From the NCBI RefSeq assembly GCF_018141525.1, contig NZ_CP064655.1, positions 2,884,501 through 2,948,500 on the forward strand: DNA of 64,000 nucleotides. Reading direction: 5' to 3'. Positions 51,575 through 60,017 of the stretch are shown in pieces. The DNA comes from Miltoncostaea marina (GTDB lineage Bacteria; Actinomycetota; Thermoleophilia; Miltoncostaeales; Miltoncostaeaceae). Below the pieces are notes generated by a model that worked only from the letters and a program-made list of their open reading frames with translations, did no database searches and was not told where the DNA came from. Position numbers and translations under genes: made by a program. Numbering within the stretch: position 1 is the first letter of the stretch; each line of letters starts with the position of its first letter.

Positions 51575-52779
51575 CCGCGCGCCTCCTCGCCGCGGCTCGC
51601 GCTGGCCCCCGCGCACGAGCGGTAGACCTCGAGCGTCGAGGCCGCGACGCGGTCCCACGTGTAGCGCTCGCGGGCACGCCGCACGCCGGCGGCGCCGAGC
51701 TCGTCCCGGCGGGCCGGGTCCTCGATCAGGGCCCCGATGGCGCCGGCGATCGCGTCCGGGCGGCGCGGCGGCACGTGCACGCCGGTCACGCCGTCCACGA
51801 CGGTGTCGATCATGCCGCCGACGGCGGTCGCGACCACCGGCACGCCGCAGGCCATCGCCTCGAGCGGCACGATGCCGAACGGCTCGTACCAGGGCGCGCA
51901 GACCACGCAGACGGCCGAGCGCATGAGCGGCCCGACCTCGTCGCGGCCGATGCCGCCCCGCAGCTCGACGCGGTCGGCGACCCCGGCCTGCCGGGCCACC
52001 AGCAGCAGGCGCTCCGCGTCGGGGTCGCCGGCCAGGCGGCCGGCCGGGGGGCCGCCGGCGATCACCAGCTCGGCCCCCGGCAGGTGGGCCATCGCCCGGA
52101 TGACGTCGTCCACGCCCTTGCGCTCGACGATGCGGCCCACGCACACGACGCGCGGGCGCGAGCGCGGCTCCGCGGGGCCGTCGGGGGTGAAGCGGGCGGC
52201 GTCCACGCCGCACGGCACCACCGACAGGCGCCGGCGGTCGGCGCCCAGGCGCAGCAGCTCGAAGACCTCGTCGCTGCACGTGGCCACGATCCGCTCGGCG
52301 CCGGCGATGATCGCCCGCTCCTCGCCGAGCCGCTCCGGCGGGCTCGTGTCCCGGTCGCCCTGGTGGCGGCGCTTGACCACGCCGAGCGCGTGGAAGGTGT
52401 GCACCACCGGCAGCCCCGGCGGCGCGGCGGCGAGCGCGGCGCGCCCCGACATCCAGAAGTGCGAGTGGACCACCTCGGGCGGGGACGCGCGCCACTCGCG
52501 CGCGAGCTCCCCGGCGAAGCGGTCCATGTGCGGCAGCAGCTCGTCCTTGGGCACGTGGCGCGCCGGGCCGGCGTCCACGTGGCGCACGGTGACCCCGGGT
52601 GCCAGCGGCACGCGATCGGGCAGCGCCGGGTCGTCGCGACGCGTGTGCACCACGACCTCGGCGCCCCGTCGCGCCAGGCCCATCGCGAGCGCCGCCACGT
52701 GGACGTTCTGACCGCCCGCGTCCACGTCGCCGAGGGCCGCGAGCGGGCTCGCGTGCTCGGACACCATGTCGACCCTCAC
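51571..52779 (-). CDS. Glycosyltransferase family 4 (MshA/sucrose-synthase-like)
   Basis: 402 residues, GTG 52779. The N-terminus MVSEHASPLAALGDVDAGGQ is the GGxN/GGQ donor-loop region of GT4. The catalytic GT-B half contains VVCVGRIVERKGVDDVIRAM, AELVIAGGPPAG and the E-x7-E motif APWYEPFGIVPLEAMACGVP. Related to glycosyltransferases that start from a nucleotide sugar, e.g. MshA. The acceptor is unknown. Confidence 0.9.
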   Translation of the reverse strand: MRVDMVSEHASPLAALGDVDAGGQNVHVAALAMGLARRGAEVVVHTRRDDPALPDRVPLAPGVTVRHVDAGPARHVPKDELLPHMDRFAGELAREWRASPPEVVHSHFWMSGRAALAAAPPGLPVVHTFHALGVVKRRHQGDRDTSPPERLGEERAIIAGAERIVATCSDEVFELLRLGADRRRLSVVPCGVDAARFTPDGPAEPRSRPRVVCVGRIVERKGVDDVIRAMAHLPGAELVIAGGPPAGRLAGDPDAERLLLVARQAGVADRVELRGGIGRDEVGPLMRSAVCVVCAPWYEPFGIVPLEAMACGVPVVATAVGGMIDTVVDGVTGVHVPPRRPDAIAGAIGALIEDPARRDELGAAGVRRARERYTWDRVAASTLEVYRSCAGASASRGEEARG

Positions 52780-53714
52780 GGCACGACCTCCTCCAGCAGG
52801 GTGTTCCAGTCCTCGAGGAACCGATCGAGCGCGTACCGCTCGAGGGCGGCCGCGCGCGCCGCCGCGCCGGCGCGACGGGCGAGCTCGGGGTCGCCCGCGA
52901 ACCGGTTCAGCGCCTCGGAGAGCACGTCGAGGCGGTTCGAGACGACGCCGGCCTGCGGCGGCACCGCCTCGTGCGCCTCCGTCGTACCCAGGGCGACGAC
53001 CGGCATCCCGAGGTGCATGGCCTCCAGCAGGGACAGGCCGAGCGAGGTCCAGCGGATCGGGTGCAGGTACACCCGCCGCCGGGCCATCTGCGTGTGCAGC
53101 TCGTCCTGCGCCAGGTCGCCGATGCCGCCGATGTCCTCGGCCCCCATGCCGAAGACGTCGATCGGCACGGCCGAGCCGAGGGCCGGCAGCAGGTCGGTCC
53201 CGGTCACCCGGGCGCGGCGCACCGGCTCGTTCACCACCACCGCCGCCCGCCCCACCTCGCCGGTGTAGCGCTCGCCCGGGTCCACCACGCCATGCTCGAT
53301 GACCCGCGTCGGCGTGGTGCCGGCGTCCCAGAAGAGCGCGTTGAAGTGGGTGACGTGCACGAGGGTCAGGTCGGGGCGGTCGGCCGCCGGGTGGCGCATC
53401 TCGTTGATGCGCCCCTGCGGGGCGTTGTGCTCGACGTACACGGCGGGGATGTCGCGCCCCGGCCGGCGCCCGCCCAGCCACCGCTCGGCGAGGCCGTCGA
53501 GCTCCTCGGGGCGCTGCAGCACCACGACGTCCACGTCCGCGTCGGCCGCCTCCTCGCGCGTGACCTCCACGGCCGATGACGGCCAGGCGTACGTCCGCGC
53601 CCGGCCCCGGCCCTCCGGGCCCCGGTCCGGGACGACCGGGACGAGGTAGGTGTGGGGCCCGTGCACGAACGAGGTCGTCCAGGCGCCGTGCACGTGCCAG
53701 ATCAGCACCCGCAT
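52776..53714 (-). CDS. Glycosyltransferase family 1/4-like protein
   Basis: 312 residues from ATG 53714. N-terminus MRVLIWHVHGAWTTSFVHGP (mobile donor loop). The second half has YLHPIRWTSLGLSLLEAMHLG, the E-x7-E-like region, then MPVVALGTTEAHEAVP and FLEDWNTLLEEV. It is shorter than typical GT4 by about 50 residues. The HNAPQGRINEM segment suggests a divergent GT. The stop of the upstream GT9 and this ATG share one base. Confidence 0.85.
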   Translation of the reverse strand: MRVLIWHVHGAWTTSFVHGPHTYLVPVVPDRGPEGRGRARTYAWPSSAVEVTREEAADADVDVVVLQRPEELDGLAERWLGGRRPGRDIPAVYVEHNAPQGRINEMRHPAADRPDLTLVHVTHFNALFWDAGTTPTRVIEHGVVDPGERYTGEVGRAAVVVNEPVRRARVTGTDLLPALGSAVPIDVFGMGAEDIGGIGDLAQDELHTQMARRRVYLHPIRWTSLGLSLLEAMHLGMPVVALGTTEAHEAVPPQAGVVSNRLDVLSEALNRFAGDPELARRAGAAARAAALERYALDRFLEDWNTLLEEVVP

Positions 53715-54748
53715 CACGCCGCGACCCCCTGCCGCGCGCCGTCGAGCATCGCCCCGGCGGCCGCGAGCACCTCCTCGGCCGGCACCTCGTCGATGCAGGG
53801 GTGGCCCGGCACCGGGCAGACGCGGGCGCGGCAGCCGGCGCACGGCACCGGCAGGCCGACGCGGGTGAAGGGCACGCGCCAGGGGTGCCAGCGCACCGCG
53901 GGCACGGTCGGCGCGTGCAGCCACACCACCGGGCAGCCGACCGCGGCCGCCAGGTGGGCGGGGCCGGTGTTGCCCACCACGGCCAGGCGGGCGCGGCGCA
54001 GCACCTCGGCCAGCTCGCCGAGCCCGGTGCGGCCGCCCAGGTCGATCACCCCCTCGCGCGGCGGGCCGCAGACCGCGGCCGTCAGCGCCCGCTCGCCCGG
54101 GCCGCCGGTCACCGCCACGGGCACGCCGCGGTCCGCGAGCAGCGCCACCAGGCGCGCGTGGCGCTGCGGCGCCCACGCCCGCGCGGGCACCGACGCCCCG
54201 GGGTGCACCACCACGTAGCCCTCCGGCAGGCCCGCCGCCAGGGCGTCGTCACCCGGCGCCGTCGCCACCTCCAGGCGATCGTCGCCCGGGCGCGCCGGCA
54301 TGCCGGCCGCCGCCATGAGGCTCAGCGAGCGCTCGACCTCGTGCACGTCGTCGTCGATGCCGTGGCGCACGTCGAGCAGCGAGCCCGGGTAGTCGACGCT
54401 CGTGGCGGCCAGGCGCGGCACCCCCGCCATGCGCAGGATCAGCGCCAGCGGCAGGGGGCTCTGGTGGAAGGAGGAGAGGATCACCGCCGCGTCGGGCGCC
54501 AGCGCGGCGACGCGGTCGGCCAGGGCGAGCATGCGCCCCCGGTCGACGGGCGGGGGCTCGGGGTCGATCCAGGGCAGCCGCTCCACCAGCACCTCGTCGA
54601 CGCCCGGCAGCAGGGCCGCGGCGCGGCGCCCGCGCGGGCCCACCAGCAGGGTCACCCGGTCGGCGTGCGCGGCGGCCGCCCGCACCGCCGGGCCGGCGAG
54701 CAGCACGTCGCCGTCGTTGTCCGGGCGGGCCACCAGGACGTGGGTCAC
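53714..54748 (-). CDS. Glycosyltransferase family 9 (second heptosyltransferase-type)
   Basis: 344 residues, GTG 54748. VLVARPDNDGDVLLAGPAVR, YVVVHPGASVPARAWAPQRH and LAVVGNTGPAHLAAAVGCPV are GT9 motifs. The C-terminal cysteine cluster CAGCRARVCPVPGHPCIDEV is shared with many GT9 members. It probably adds a heptose residue to the glycan. A second GT9 with the heptose-supply genes in the same operon suggests at least two heptose linkages. Confidence 0.9.
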   Translation of the reverse strand: MTHVLVARPDNDGDVLLAGPAVRAAAAHADRVTLLVGPRGRRAAALLPGVDEVLVERLPWIDPEPPPVDRGRMLALADRVAALAPDAAVILSSFHQSPLPLALILRMAGVPRLAATSVDYPGSLLDVRHGIDDDVHEVERSLSLMAAAGMPARPGDDRLEVATAPGDDALAAGLPEGYVVVHPGASVPARAWAPQRHARLVALLADRGVPVAVTGGPGERALTAAVCGPPREGVIDLGGRTGLGELAEVLRRARLAVVGNTGPAHLAAAVGCPVVWLHAPTVPAVRWHPWRVPFTRVGLPVPCAGCRARVCPVPGHPCIDEVPAEEVLAAAGAMLDGARQGVAA

Positions 54749-56271
54749 GCCGGGCTCCCGAGGATCATCTCGACCGCCGCCACGAGGTCGGGCGCCACGG
54801 CCGGCGCGGCGGCGATCTCCTCCGGCAGCGTGCGGGGCGTGGGCACGAGCACCGCCCGGGCGCCCGCGCGGCGGGCGGCCTCGACGTCGGCGCCGATGTC
54901 GCCGACCACCACGCAGTCGGCCGGGTCCACGCCCAGCTCGCGGGCGGCGCCGATCACCAGGCCCGGCTCGGGCTTGCGGCAGCCGCACGCGTCGCCGGGC
55001 GCGTGCGGGCACACCATCCACGGGCCGAGGTCGCCCAGCAGGCCCTCCACCCGCCGGTTGACCGCGGCCACCTGGCGCTCGTCGAGCAGGCCGCGGCCGA
55101 TGCCGCTCTGGTTGGAGACGACCCCGGTGCGCACGCCCGCGCGGCGCAGGCGATCGATCGCCTCGCGGGCGCCCGGCATCGGCGCCACGCGCTCGGGGTC
55201 GCCGTTGTACGGCACGTCGACGATGAGGGTGCCGTCGCGGTCGAGCAGCACGGCCTCGGGGCGCGCGCCGAGCGGCGCCGGCGAGGGCGCGCGGGCGCGG
55301 TCGGCCAGCAGGCGGCGGCGGCGGGCGAGCCCGCGGGCCGTGTGCGCGGCGGCGACGGGCATGGCCGCGCTCGTCGCCGCCATCAGCGCGACCTCGCGCG
55401 GGGTGCGCGGACCCGGCGCGATGCGGGCCCACGCGAGCTCGGCCGTCGCGGCGAGCCAGGCCGTCGCGGCCAGGGCCGCGAGGCGCGGCCTGCCCGCCGC
55501 GACGGAGGCGGCCGCCGCGGCGCCCGCGGCGGCGGTCAGCAGGTGCCGGTCGCGCCGGCCCGGGGGCGCGCCGGCCCGGTCGCGCCAGCCCGGGCCGTGC
55601 AGCGCGTCCATCAGCACGTCGTCGGCGTTGCCCGCCTGGGCGCGCAGCGAGATCCACGGCCCCGCCGGGCCCACCGGGTGGTCCACCCGGCGCCGCCCGC
55701 GCACCAGCCGCAGGCCCCGGTCCATGGCCCGCAGCGCCAGGTCGGCGTCCTCCCGGTAGGCGCGCGGGAAGCGCTCGTCGAACCCGCCGAGCGCCGACAG
55801 CGCGGCGCGCCGGTAGGCCATGTCGGCCGTGGCCCAGCGGGCGTCCTCCAGGCCGGCCACGTTGCGCTCCCAGTCGGTGGGCCGGCGCCCCTCGGGGCGC
55901 GGTACGCGGATGACGCCCTGGCTGCCGGCCACGTCGTCGGGCAGGCCCGCCAGGTCCTCCGCCAGACGCGCCCGCCAGGCCGGCTCGGGCACCACGTCGT
56001 CGTCGAGGAACGCCACCCAGGGGGCGCCCGCCAGGCGCCAGCCGATGTTGCGCGCCGCCGCGGGGCCCGCGCCGCGCCCGCCGACCACCCGCACGTCCCG
56101 GGCCACCGCGGCCAGGCCGTCCAGGCCCTCGGGCGCCCGGCCGCCTCGGTCGACCACCACGATCACGTCGCGGAGCGCCGGGCCGTCGCCGGCCGCCAGC
56201 GCCGCGAACACGCGCCGCGCGCTGGCGCGGCCGATCGTCGGCACGACCACATCGACGGGCAGGCGGCTCAT
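54745..56271 (-). CDS. Fusion: glycosyltransferase 2 + HAD heptose-bisphosphatase (GmhB-like)
   Basis: 508 residues from ATG 56271. Residues 1-235 form a GT2 domain (DVVVPTIGRASARRVFAALA; donor DDD at 90-92; acceptor YREDADLALRAMDRG with E174-D175). About 240-310 holds two hydrophobic helices. Residues 338-508 are a HisB/GmhB-type HAD phosphatase: LLDRDGTLI with D344 and D346, SNQSGIGRG, the zinc loop CPHAPGDACGCRKPEPG and VVGDIGADVEAA. GmhB removes the 7-phosphate from heptose-1,7-bisphosphate between the two HldE reactions. The order GT2-TM-HAD couples sugar activation to transfer. Overlaps by four bases on both sides. Confidence 0.9.
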   Translation of the reverse strand: MSRLPVDVVVPTIGRASARRVFAALAAGDGPALRDVIVVVDRGGRAPEGLDGLAAVARDVRVVGGRGAGPAAARNIGWRLAGAPWVAFLDDDVVPEPAWRARLAEDLAGLPDDVAGSQGVIRVPRPEGRRPTDWERNVAGLEDARWATADMAYRRAALSALGGFDERFPRAYREDADLALRAMDRGLRLVRGRRRVDHPVGPAGPWISLRAQAGNADDVLMDALHGPGWRDRAGAPPGRRDRHLLTAAAGAAAAASVAAGRPRLAALAATAWLAATAELAWARIAPGPRTPREVALMAATSAAMPVAAAHTARGLARRRRLLADRARAPSPAPLGARPEAVLLDRDGTLIVDVPYNGDPERVAPMPGAREAIDRLRRAGVRTGVVSNQSGIGRGLLDERQVAAVNRRVEGLLGDLGPWMVCPHAPGDACGCRKPEPGLVIGAARELGVDPADCVVVGDIGADVEAARRAGARAVLVPTPRTLPEEIAAAPAVAPDLVAAVEMILGSPA

Positions 56272-57863
56272 GCCGCCCGCCGCACCAGGAACGGGCCGAT
56301 CGCCAGGGCGTCGACCGGCGCCGAGCCGAAGCACTCGAGGGCGTCGCGCGGGTCGTCGACCATCGGCCGGCCGGCGGTGTTGAGGCTCGTGTTGATGACG
56401 ACGGGCACGCCGGTGCGGCGCTCCAGGCCGTCGAGCATCCGCGCCACGAGGGGCGTGCGCCCGGGGTGGACCGTCTGGATGCGGGCGGTGCCGTCGACGT
56501 GCAGCGCCGCCGGGATGCGCTCGGCCCACTCGGGCCGCACCCGGTGGGTGAACAGCATGAACGGGCTCGGCATGGGGCCCTCGAAGATCTCCGCCGCCCG
56601 GCGCTCCAGCACCATCGGCGCGACCGGCCGGAAGCTCTCGCGGCCCTTCACGGCGTTGAGCCGGTCGATGTTCTCCCTGCGCGCCGGGTTGGCGAGCAGG
56701 CTGCGGTGGCCGAGCGCGCGCGGGCCGTACTCGCTGCGCCCCTGGAACCACGCCACGATGCCGTCGTCGGCGACCACCTGCGCCACGGCCTCGGAGATGT
56801 CGTCGGGGCGCTCGTGGCGCACCCGCGCCTCGCGCAGCACGGCGGCGAGCTCGTCGTCGCTCCACTCGCGGCCGAGGGCCGCGGTGCGCATGGGCGACAC
56901 GCGGTCGCCCAGCTCGCGGGCGACGTGCAGCGCGGCGCCGAGCGCGGTGCCCGAGTCGCCCGCGGCCGGCTGCACCCAGACCTCGTCGAACGGGCCGGCC
57001 TCGGCGACGTGCGTGTTGGCGACGCAGTTGAGCGCCACGCCGCCCGCCATCGCGAGGCGCCGCTCGCCGGTGCGCCCGTGCAGCCAGCGCGCCAGCTCGA
57101 CGAGCACCTCCTCGAGGCGCGTCTGGACGCTCGACGCCAGGTCCTCCCGCGAGGCGGGGAGGTCGGCCCAGCGGATGGGCGCCACCGTGAAGCCGCCGGC
57201 GCCGTCGGGCCGCACCGCCTCGCGCATCCGGTCGAGCACCGTGGGCCGGCCGTAGGCGGCCAGCGCCATCACCTTGTACTCGTCGGACGAGCGGCGGAAG
57301 CCGAGGAACTCGGTCAGCTCCTCGTACATGAGGCCCAGCGAGTGCGGCAGGTCCTGGGTGCGCAGCACCTCGAGCCGGCCGTCGACCGCGTGCCCCGCGA
57401 GGTACGAGGCGCGCTCCCCCCGCCCGTCGAGCACCATCACCGCACACGAGTCCCAGGGGCAGGCCAGGTGGGCGGACGCCGCGTGGGCCACGTGGTGCGG
57501 CACGAAGCGCACCCGCTCGGGGTCGAGGCCCGGCAGGGCGGTCTTGAGGAAGAGCGGCGCGCGGCGCGCGTAGAGCGTGCGCAGGCCCTCCCACTCGTCG
57601 GCCGTCACGTCGTCGCTCGCCGGCGCCAGGCGCGGGTCGTACGAGTAGGCGACCGCGTCCAGGTCGGCCGGCGCGATGCCGGCCCGCTCGAGGCACCAGG
57701 CCGCCGATGCCTCGGGCAGCTCCCAGGTGGAGAAGGGCACCGGCGGCTTGCCGTGCTTGCGGCGGCTGAACCGCTCCTCCTCCGCCGCGGCGACGATCTC
57801 GCCGTCGACCACGAGCGCGGCCGCGGGGTCGTGGAAGACCGCGTTGACGCCGAGCACCTTCAC
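56268..57863 (-). CDS. Carbamoyltransferase (NodU/CmcH family)
   Basis: 531 residues, GTG 57863. The N-terminal Kae1/ASKHA-like domain has GVNAVFHDPAAALVVDGEIV, EEERFSRRKHGKPP, HHVAHAASAHLACPW and VMVLDGRGERASYLAG. The C-terminal YrdC-like domain shows EYGPRALGHRSLLANPARRE, NAVKGRESFRPVAPMVL and INTSLNTAGRPMVDDPRDAL. It transfers a carbamoyl group from carbamoyl phosphate via carbamoyl-AMP to a hydroxyl or sugar. In this operon the natural acceptor is a sugar of the glycan. It is the first gene after the inverted repeat. Confidence 0.94.
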   Translation of the reverse strand: MKVLGVNAVFHDPAAALVVDGEIVAAAEEERFSRRKHGKPPVPFSTWELPEASAAWCLERAGIAPADLDAVAYSYDPRLAPASDDVTADEWEGLRTLYARRAPLFLKTALPGLDPERVRFVPHHVAHAASAHLACPWDSCAVMVLDGRGERASYLAGHAVDGRLEVLRTQDLPHSLGLMYEELTEFLGFRRSSDEYKVMALAAYGRPTVLDRMREAVRPDGAGGFTVAPIRWADLPASREDLASSVQTRLEEVLVELARWLHGRTGERRLAMAGGVALNCVANTHVAEAGPFDEVWVQPAAGDSGTALGAALHVARELGDRVSPMRTAALGREWSDDELAAVLREARVRHERPDDISEAVAQVVADDGIVAWFQGRSEYGPRALGHRSLLANPARRENIDRLNAVKGRESFRPVAPMVLERRAAEIFEGPMPSPFMLFTHRVRPEWAERIPAALHVDGTARIQTVHPGRTPLVARMLDGLERRTGVPVVINTSLNTAGRPMVDDPRDALECFGSAPVDALAIGPFLVRRAA

Positions 57864-57887
57864 GCGTGCTGCCTCCTCGGGAAGCGG

Positions 57888-57905
57888 TTTACCCCTGGGG
57901 GTAAA
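57888..57905. promoter_or_regulatory. 18-bp inverted repeat upstream of the heptose-glycan operon
   Basis: TTTACCCC-TG-GGGGTAAA is a perfect 8-bp inverted repeat with a 2-base centre, 25 bases before the carbamoyltransferase GTG and 115 bases before the sigma-factor gene. It stands out as AT-containing in a very GC-rich intergenic region. It may be a repressor-binding site for one or both divergent units. Confidence 0.6.
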
Positions 57906-57983
57906 GTGGACGGCGCCGGTGCTACCCGTCGGCGGCGGACGCAAACGACGGCGGGCCCGCCGCGACACCTGATGGCGCGGCCC

Positions 57984-58010
57984 GTTTTCGTGCGAGCGGC
58001 GGCGGGGTAG
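57984..58010 (+). promoter_or_regulatory. SigB-like promoter of the sigma-factor gene
   Basis: GTTTT (57984-57988) then GGGTAG (58005-58010), GTTT-N17-GGGTAG. It ends only 9 bases before the ATG 58020, which suggests a leaderless transcript. An autoregulated sigma gene is typical of SigB/SigF systems. Confidence 0.5.
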
Positions 58011-58019
58011 GCGCCCGCC

Positions 58020-58814
58020 ATGTCGGCGCAGGCCCCCGGCGCCTCCCGCGAGCGCGAGCGGCTCATCCTCGAGTACATGCCCTTCGTGCGCGCGCTCGCC
58101 CGCCGCTACGCGGACCGCGGCGAGCCCCTGGAGGACCTCGAGCAGGTGGGCCTGGTGGGCCTGATCAACGCCGTCGACCGCTACGACCCCGCACGCGGCC
58201 ACGACTTCCGCTCGTTCGCGGCGCCGACGATCGTCGGCGAGATCCGGCGCCACTTCCGCGACCGCACCTGGGCGGTGCGGGTCCCGCGCAGCGTGAAGGA
58301 GGACCAGGAGCGCGTCTCGGCGACGGTCGAGCAGCTCTCGATGCAGAACGGCCGCACGCCGAGCGTGCGCGAGATCGCCGAGGAGGGCGGGCTGTCGGCC
58401 GACCGGGTGCTGGACGCGCTCGCGGCCCGGTCGGCCTACCGGCCCCGCTCGCTGTCGCGCGTCACGACCGACGGCGACGGCGACGGCCACCTCGACGTCG
58501 AGGTGGCCGAGGAGGGCTTCGAGCTCGCCGAGGACCGGGTGGTGCTGCGCGGGTGCCTGGAGACGCTGCCGGCCCGGGAGCGCATGATCATCCACCTGCG
58601 CTTCGACCGCGGCATGCTGCAGTCGCAGATCGCCGCGACCCTCGGCATCTCGCAGATGCACGTGTCGCGCCTCATCGCCCGGGCCCTGGACCGCCTGCGC
58701 GCGGCGGCCGAGGGATCGCCGCGGGTTTCGCAGGACGAGACCGGGGTACAGGGGCGCGCAGCCCGCCGCCCGCGGCGGGCGGGCACACGACCCGAGAGGC
58801 GCGAACGCCCGTGA
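58020..58814 (+). CDS. SigB/SigF/SigG-type RNA polymerase sigma factor
   Basis: 264 residues. Region 2: YMPFVRALARRYADRGEPLE, DLEQVGLVGLINAVDRYDPA and RSFAAPTIVGEIRRHFRD. Region 3: VRVPRSVKEDQERV with PSVREIAEEGGLSADRVLDA. Region 4: LPARERMIIHLRFDRGMLQS and QIAATLGISQMHVSRLIARA. The QVGLVGL and FAxPTIxGEIRRxFRD blocks are those of the general-stress/sporulation SigB-SigF-SigG group. Its C-terminal tail is Arg-rich. The STAS gene at 60329 is a likely regulator partner. Its stop overlaps the next gene's GTG. Confidence 0.94.
   Translation: MSAQAPGASRERERLILEYMPFVRALARRYADRGEPLEDLEQVGLVGLINAVDRYDPARGHDFRSFAAPTIVGEIRRHFRDRTWAVRVPRSVKEDQERVSATVEQLSMQNGRTPSVREIAEEGGLSADRVLDALAARSAYRPRSLSRVTTDGDGDGHLDVEVAEEGFELAEDRVVLRGCLETLPARERMIIHLRFDRGMLQSQIAATLGISQMHVSRLIARALDRLRAAAEGSPRVSQDETGVQGRAARRPRRAGTRPERRERP
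58725..58749 (+). promoter_or_regulatory. SigB-like promoter of the stress SDR
   Basis: GTTTCG (58725) ... GGGTAC (58744-58749), GTTT-N15-GGGTAC. Located in the 3' end of the sigma gene, 61 bases before the SDR GTG. Confidence 0.55.
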
Positions 58815-59662
58815 GCGAGACCACGAAGCCCCCGCAGGAGCAGCCCCGTCAGCCGGGCGTCGAGTCGCGGATGACGCCGCGGCCCGAGGCCGGTCCGCGC
58901 CGCCACCCGGGCGGGCGGCTGGCCGGCAGGCGGGCGCTCGTGAGCGGGGGCGACAGCGGCATCGGCCGGGCGGTGGCGCTCGCCTTCGCGGCCGAGGGCG
59001 CCGACGTGGCGATCCTCTACCTCGACGAGCACGGCGACGCCGACGAGACGGTCGCCCGCATCGAGGAGGAGGGCCGGCGCGGCCTCGCCATCGCGGGCGA
59101 CATCTCGGAGAAGCGCCACTGCGACGAGGCCGTCGCCCAGGTGGCCGACCGCCTCGGCGGCATCGACGTGCTCGTCAACAACGCCGCCGAGCAGCACCAG
59201 GTGTCGGACATCGCCGAGATCACCGAGGAGCAGCTCGAGCGCACCTTCCGCACGAACATCTTCTCGATGTTCTTCGTGACCCAGGCGGCGCTGCCGCACA
59301 TCCCGGAAGGCGGCGCCATCGTCAACACGACCTCGGTCACCGCGTACAAGGGCAACCCGTCGCTCATCGACTACTCGGCCACGAAGGGCGCGATCGTCGC
59401 CTTCACGCGGTCGCTGTCGGGGGCGCTCGCCGAGCGCGGCATCCGGGTCAACGCCGTGGCGCCGGGCCCGATCTGGACGCCGCTGATCCCCGCGACCTTC
59501 GACGCGGAGTCGGTGGAGTCGTTCGGCGCCAACGTGCCGATGGGGCGCCCCGGCGAGCCCGCCGAGGTGGCGCCCAGCTACGTCTTCCTGGCGTCGGACG
59601 ACGCCTCGTACATGAGCGGCCAGGTCCTGCACCCCAACGGCGGCACGATCGTCGGCGGGTGA
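58811..59662 (+). CDS. Short-chain dehydrogenase (YhdF/YghA stress type)
   Basis: 283 residues, GTG 58811 (GTGA overlap). An N-terminal extension of ~40 residues (PPQEQPRQPGVESRMTPRPE) precedes LAGRRALVSGGDSGIGRAVA. Later motifs: LVNNAAEQHQ, NTTSVTAYKGNPSLIDYSAT (Y and K of the active site) and PMGRPGEPAEVAPSYVFLAS. The QPG...MxP leader with the GGDSGIGR motif is the signature of the general-stress SDR subgroup (YhdF, YghA). Substrate unknown. Confidence 0.92.
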   Translation: MSETTKPPQEQPRQPGVESRMTPRPEAGPRRHPGGRLAGRRALVSGGDSGIGRAVALAFAAEGADVAILYLDEHGDADETVARIEEEGRRGLAIAGDISEKRHCDEAVAQVADRLGGIDVLVNNAAEQHQVSDIAEITEEQLERTFRTNIFSMFFVTQAALPHIPEGGAIVNTTSVTAYKGNPSLIDYSATKGAIVAFTRSLSGALAERGIRVNAVAPGPIWTPLIPATFDAESVESFGANVPMGRPGEPAEVAPSYVFLASDDASYMSGQVLHPNGGTIVGG

Positions 59663-59687
59663 GGCGGCCGCGGACGGAGGGAACGGG

Positions 59688-59936
59688 ATGCCGACGGTGA
59701 TGCGACAGGGGAGGCTGCACCTCCCGGTGGTCTACGAGACGTGGTCGGAGTGGCGCGAGGAGCAGCCGGTCCAGCCGGTCGCCGCGCCGCCGGCGCGGGC
59801 GGCCGCGCCCGGGGGGCAGCCGTGCGCGACTTGCTGGGGCCAGGGGCGGATCATGACGGCGGCCGCCAACGGCGAGGGCCTGGTGCCCGGCGGGTGCTGG
59901 ACCTGCGGCGGCGCCGGCACGGTGCCGATCGCCTGA
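59688..59936 (+). CDS. Small CxxCxGxG zinc-binding protein
   Basis: 82 residues. Two DnaJ-type CxxCxGxG motifs, CATCWGQG and CWTCGGAG, about 25 residues apart, should bind one zinc. The N-terminal half is Glu/Pro-rich (YETWSEWREEQPVQPV). Similar small proteins occur in actinobacteria as orphan zinc ribbons; function unknown. It is 25 bases downstream of the SDR. Confidence 0.75.
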   Translation: MPTVMRQGRLHLPVVYETWSEWREEQPVQPVAAPPARAAAPGGQPCATCWGQGRIMTAAANGEGLVPGGCWTCGGAGTVPIA

Positions 59937-59954
59937 CCGCGCGGGGCGCCGGCG

Positions 59955-59981
59955 GTTTCGCGAGCGCTCGCGGGCGGGTAT
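59955..59981 (+). promoter_or_regulatory. SigB-like promoter of the cupin-STAS genes
   Basis: GTTT (59955-59958), 17 bases, GGGTAT (59976-59981), 36 bases before the cupin GTG. Between the hexamers lies the palindrome CGCGAGCGCTCGCG (59959-59972), a possible additional operator. Confidence 0.5.
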
Positions 59982-60017
59982 GAGCATGTGCCCGATCCCT
60001 GCGAGCAGGAGGACCGC

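Noticed and set aside
58553-58810. N-terminal extension of the stress SDR into the sigma-factor gene
   Set aside because: The upstream frame overlaps sigma region 4 and has no homology to SDRs; the GTG at 58811 with a GTGA overlap is the natural start.
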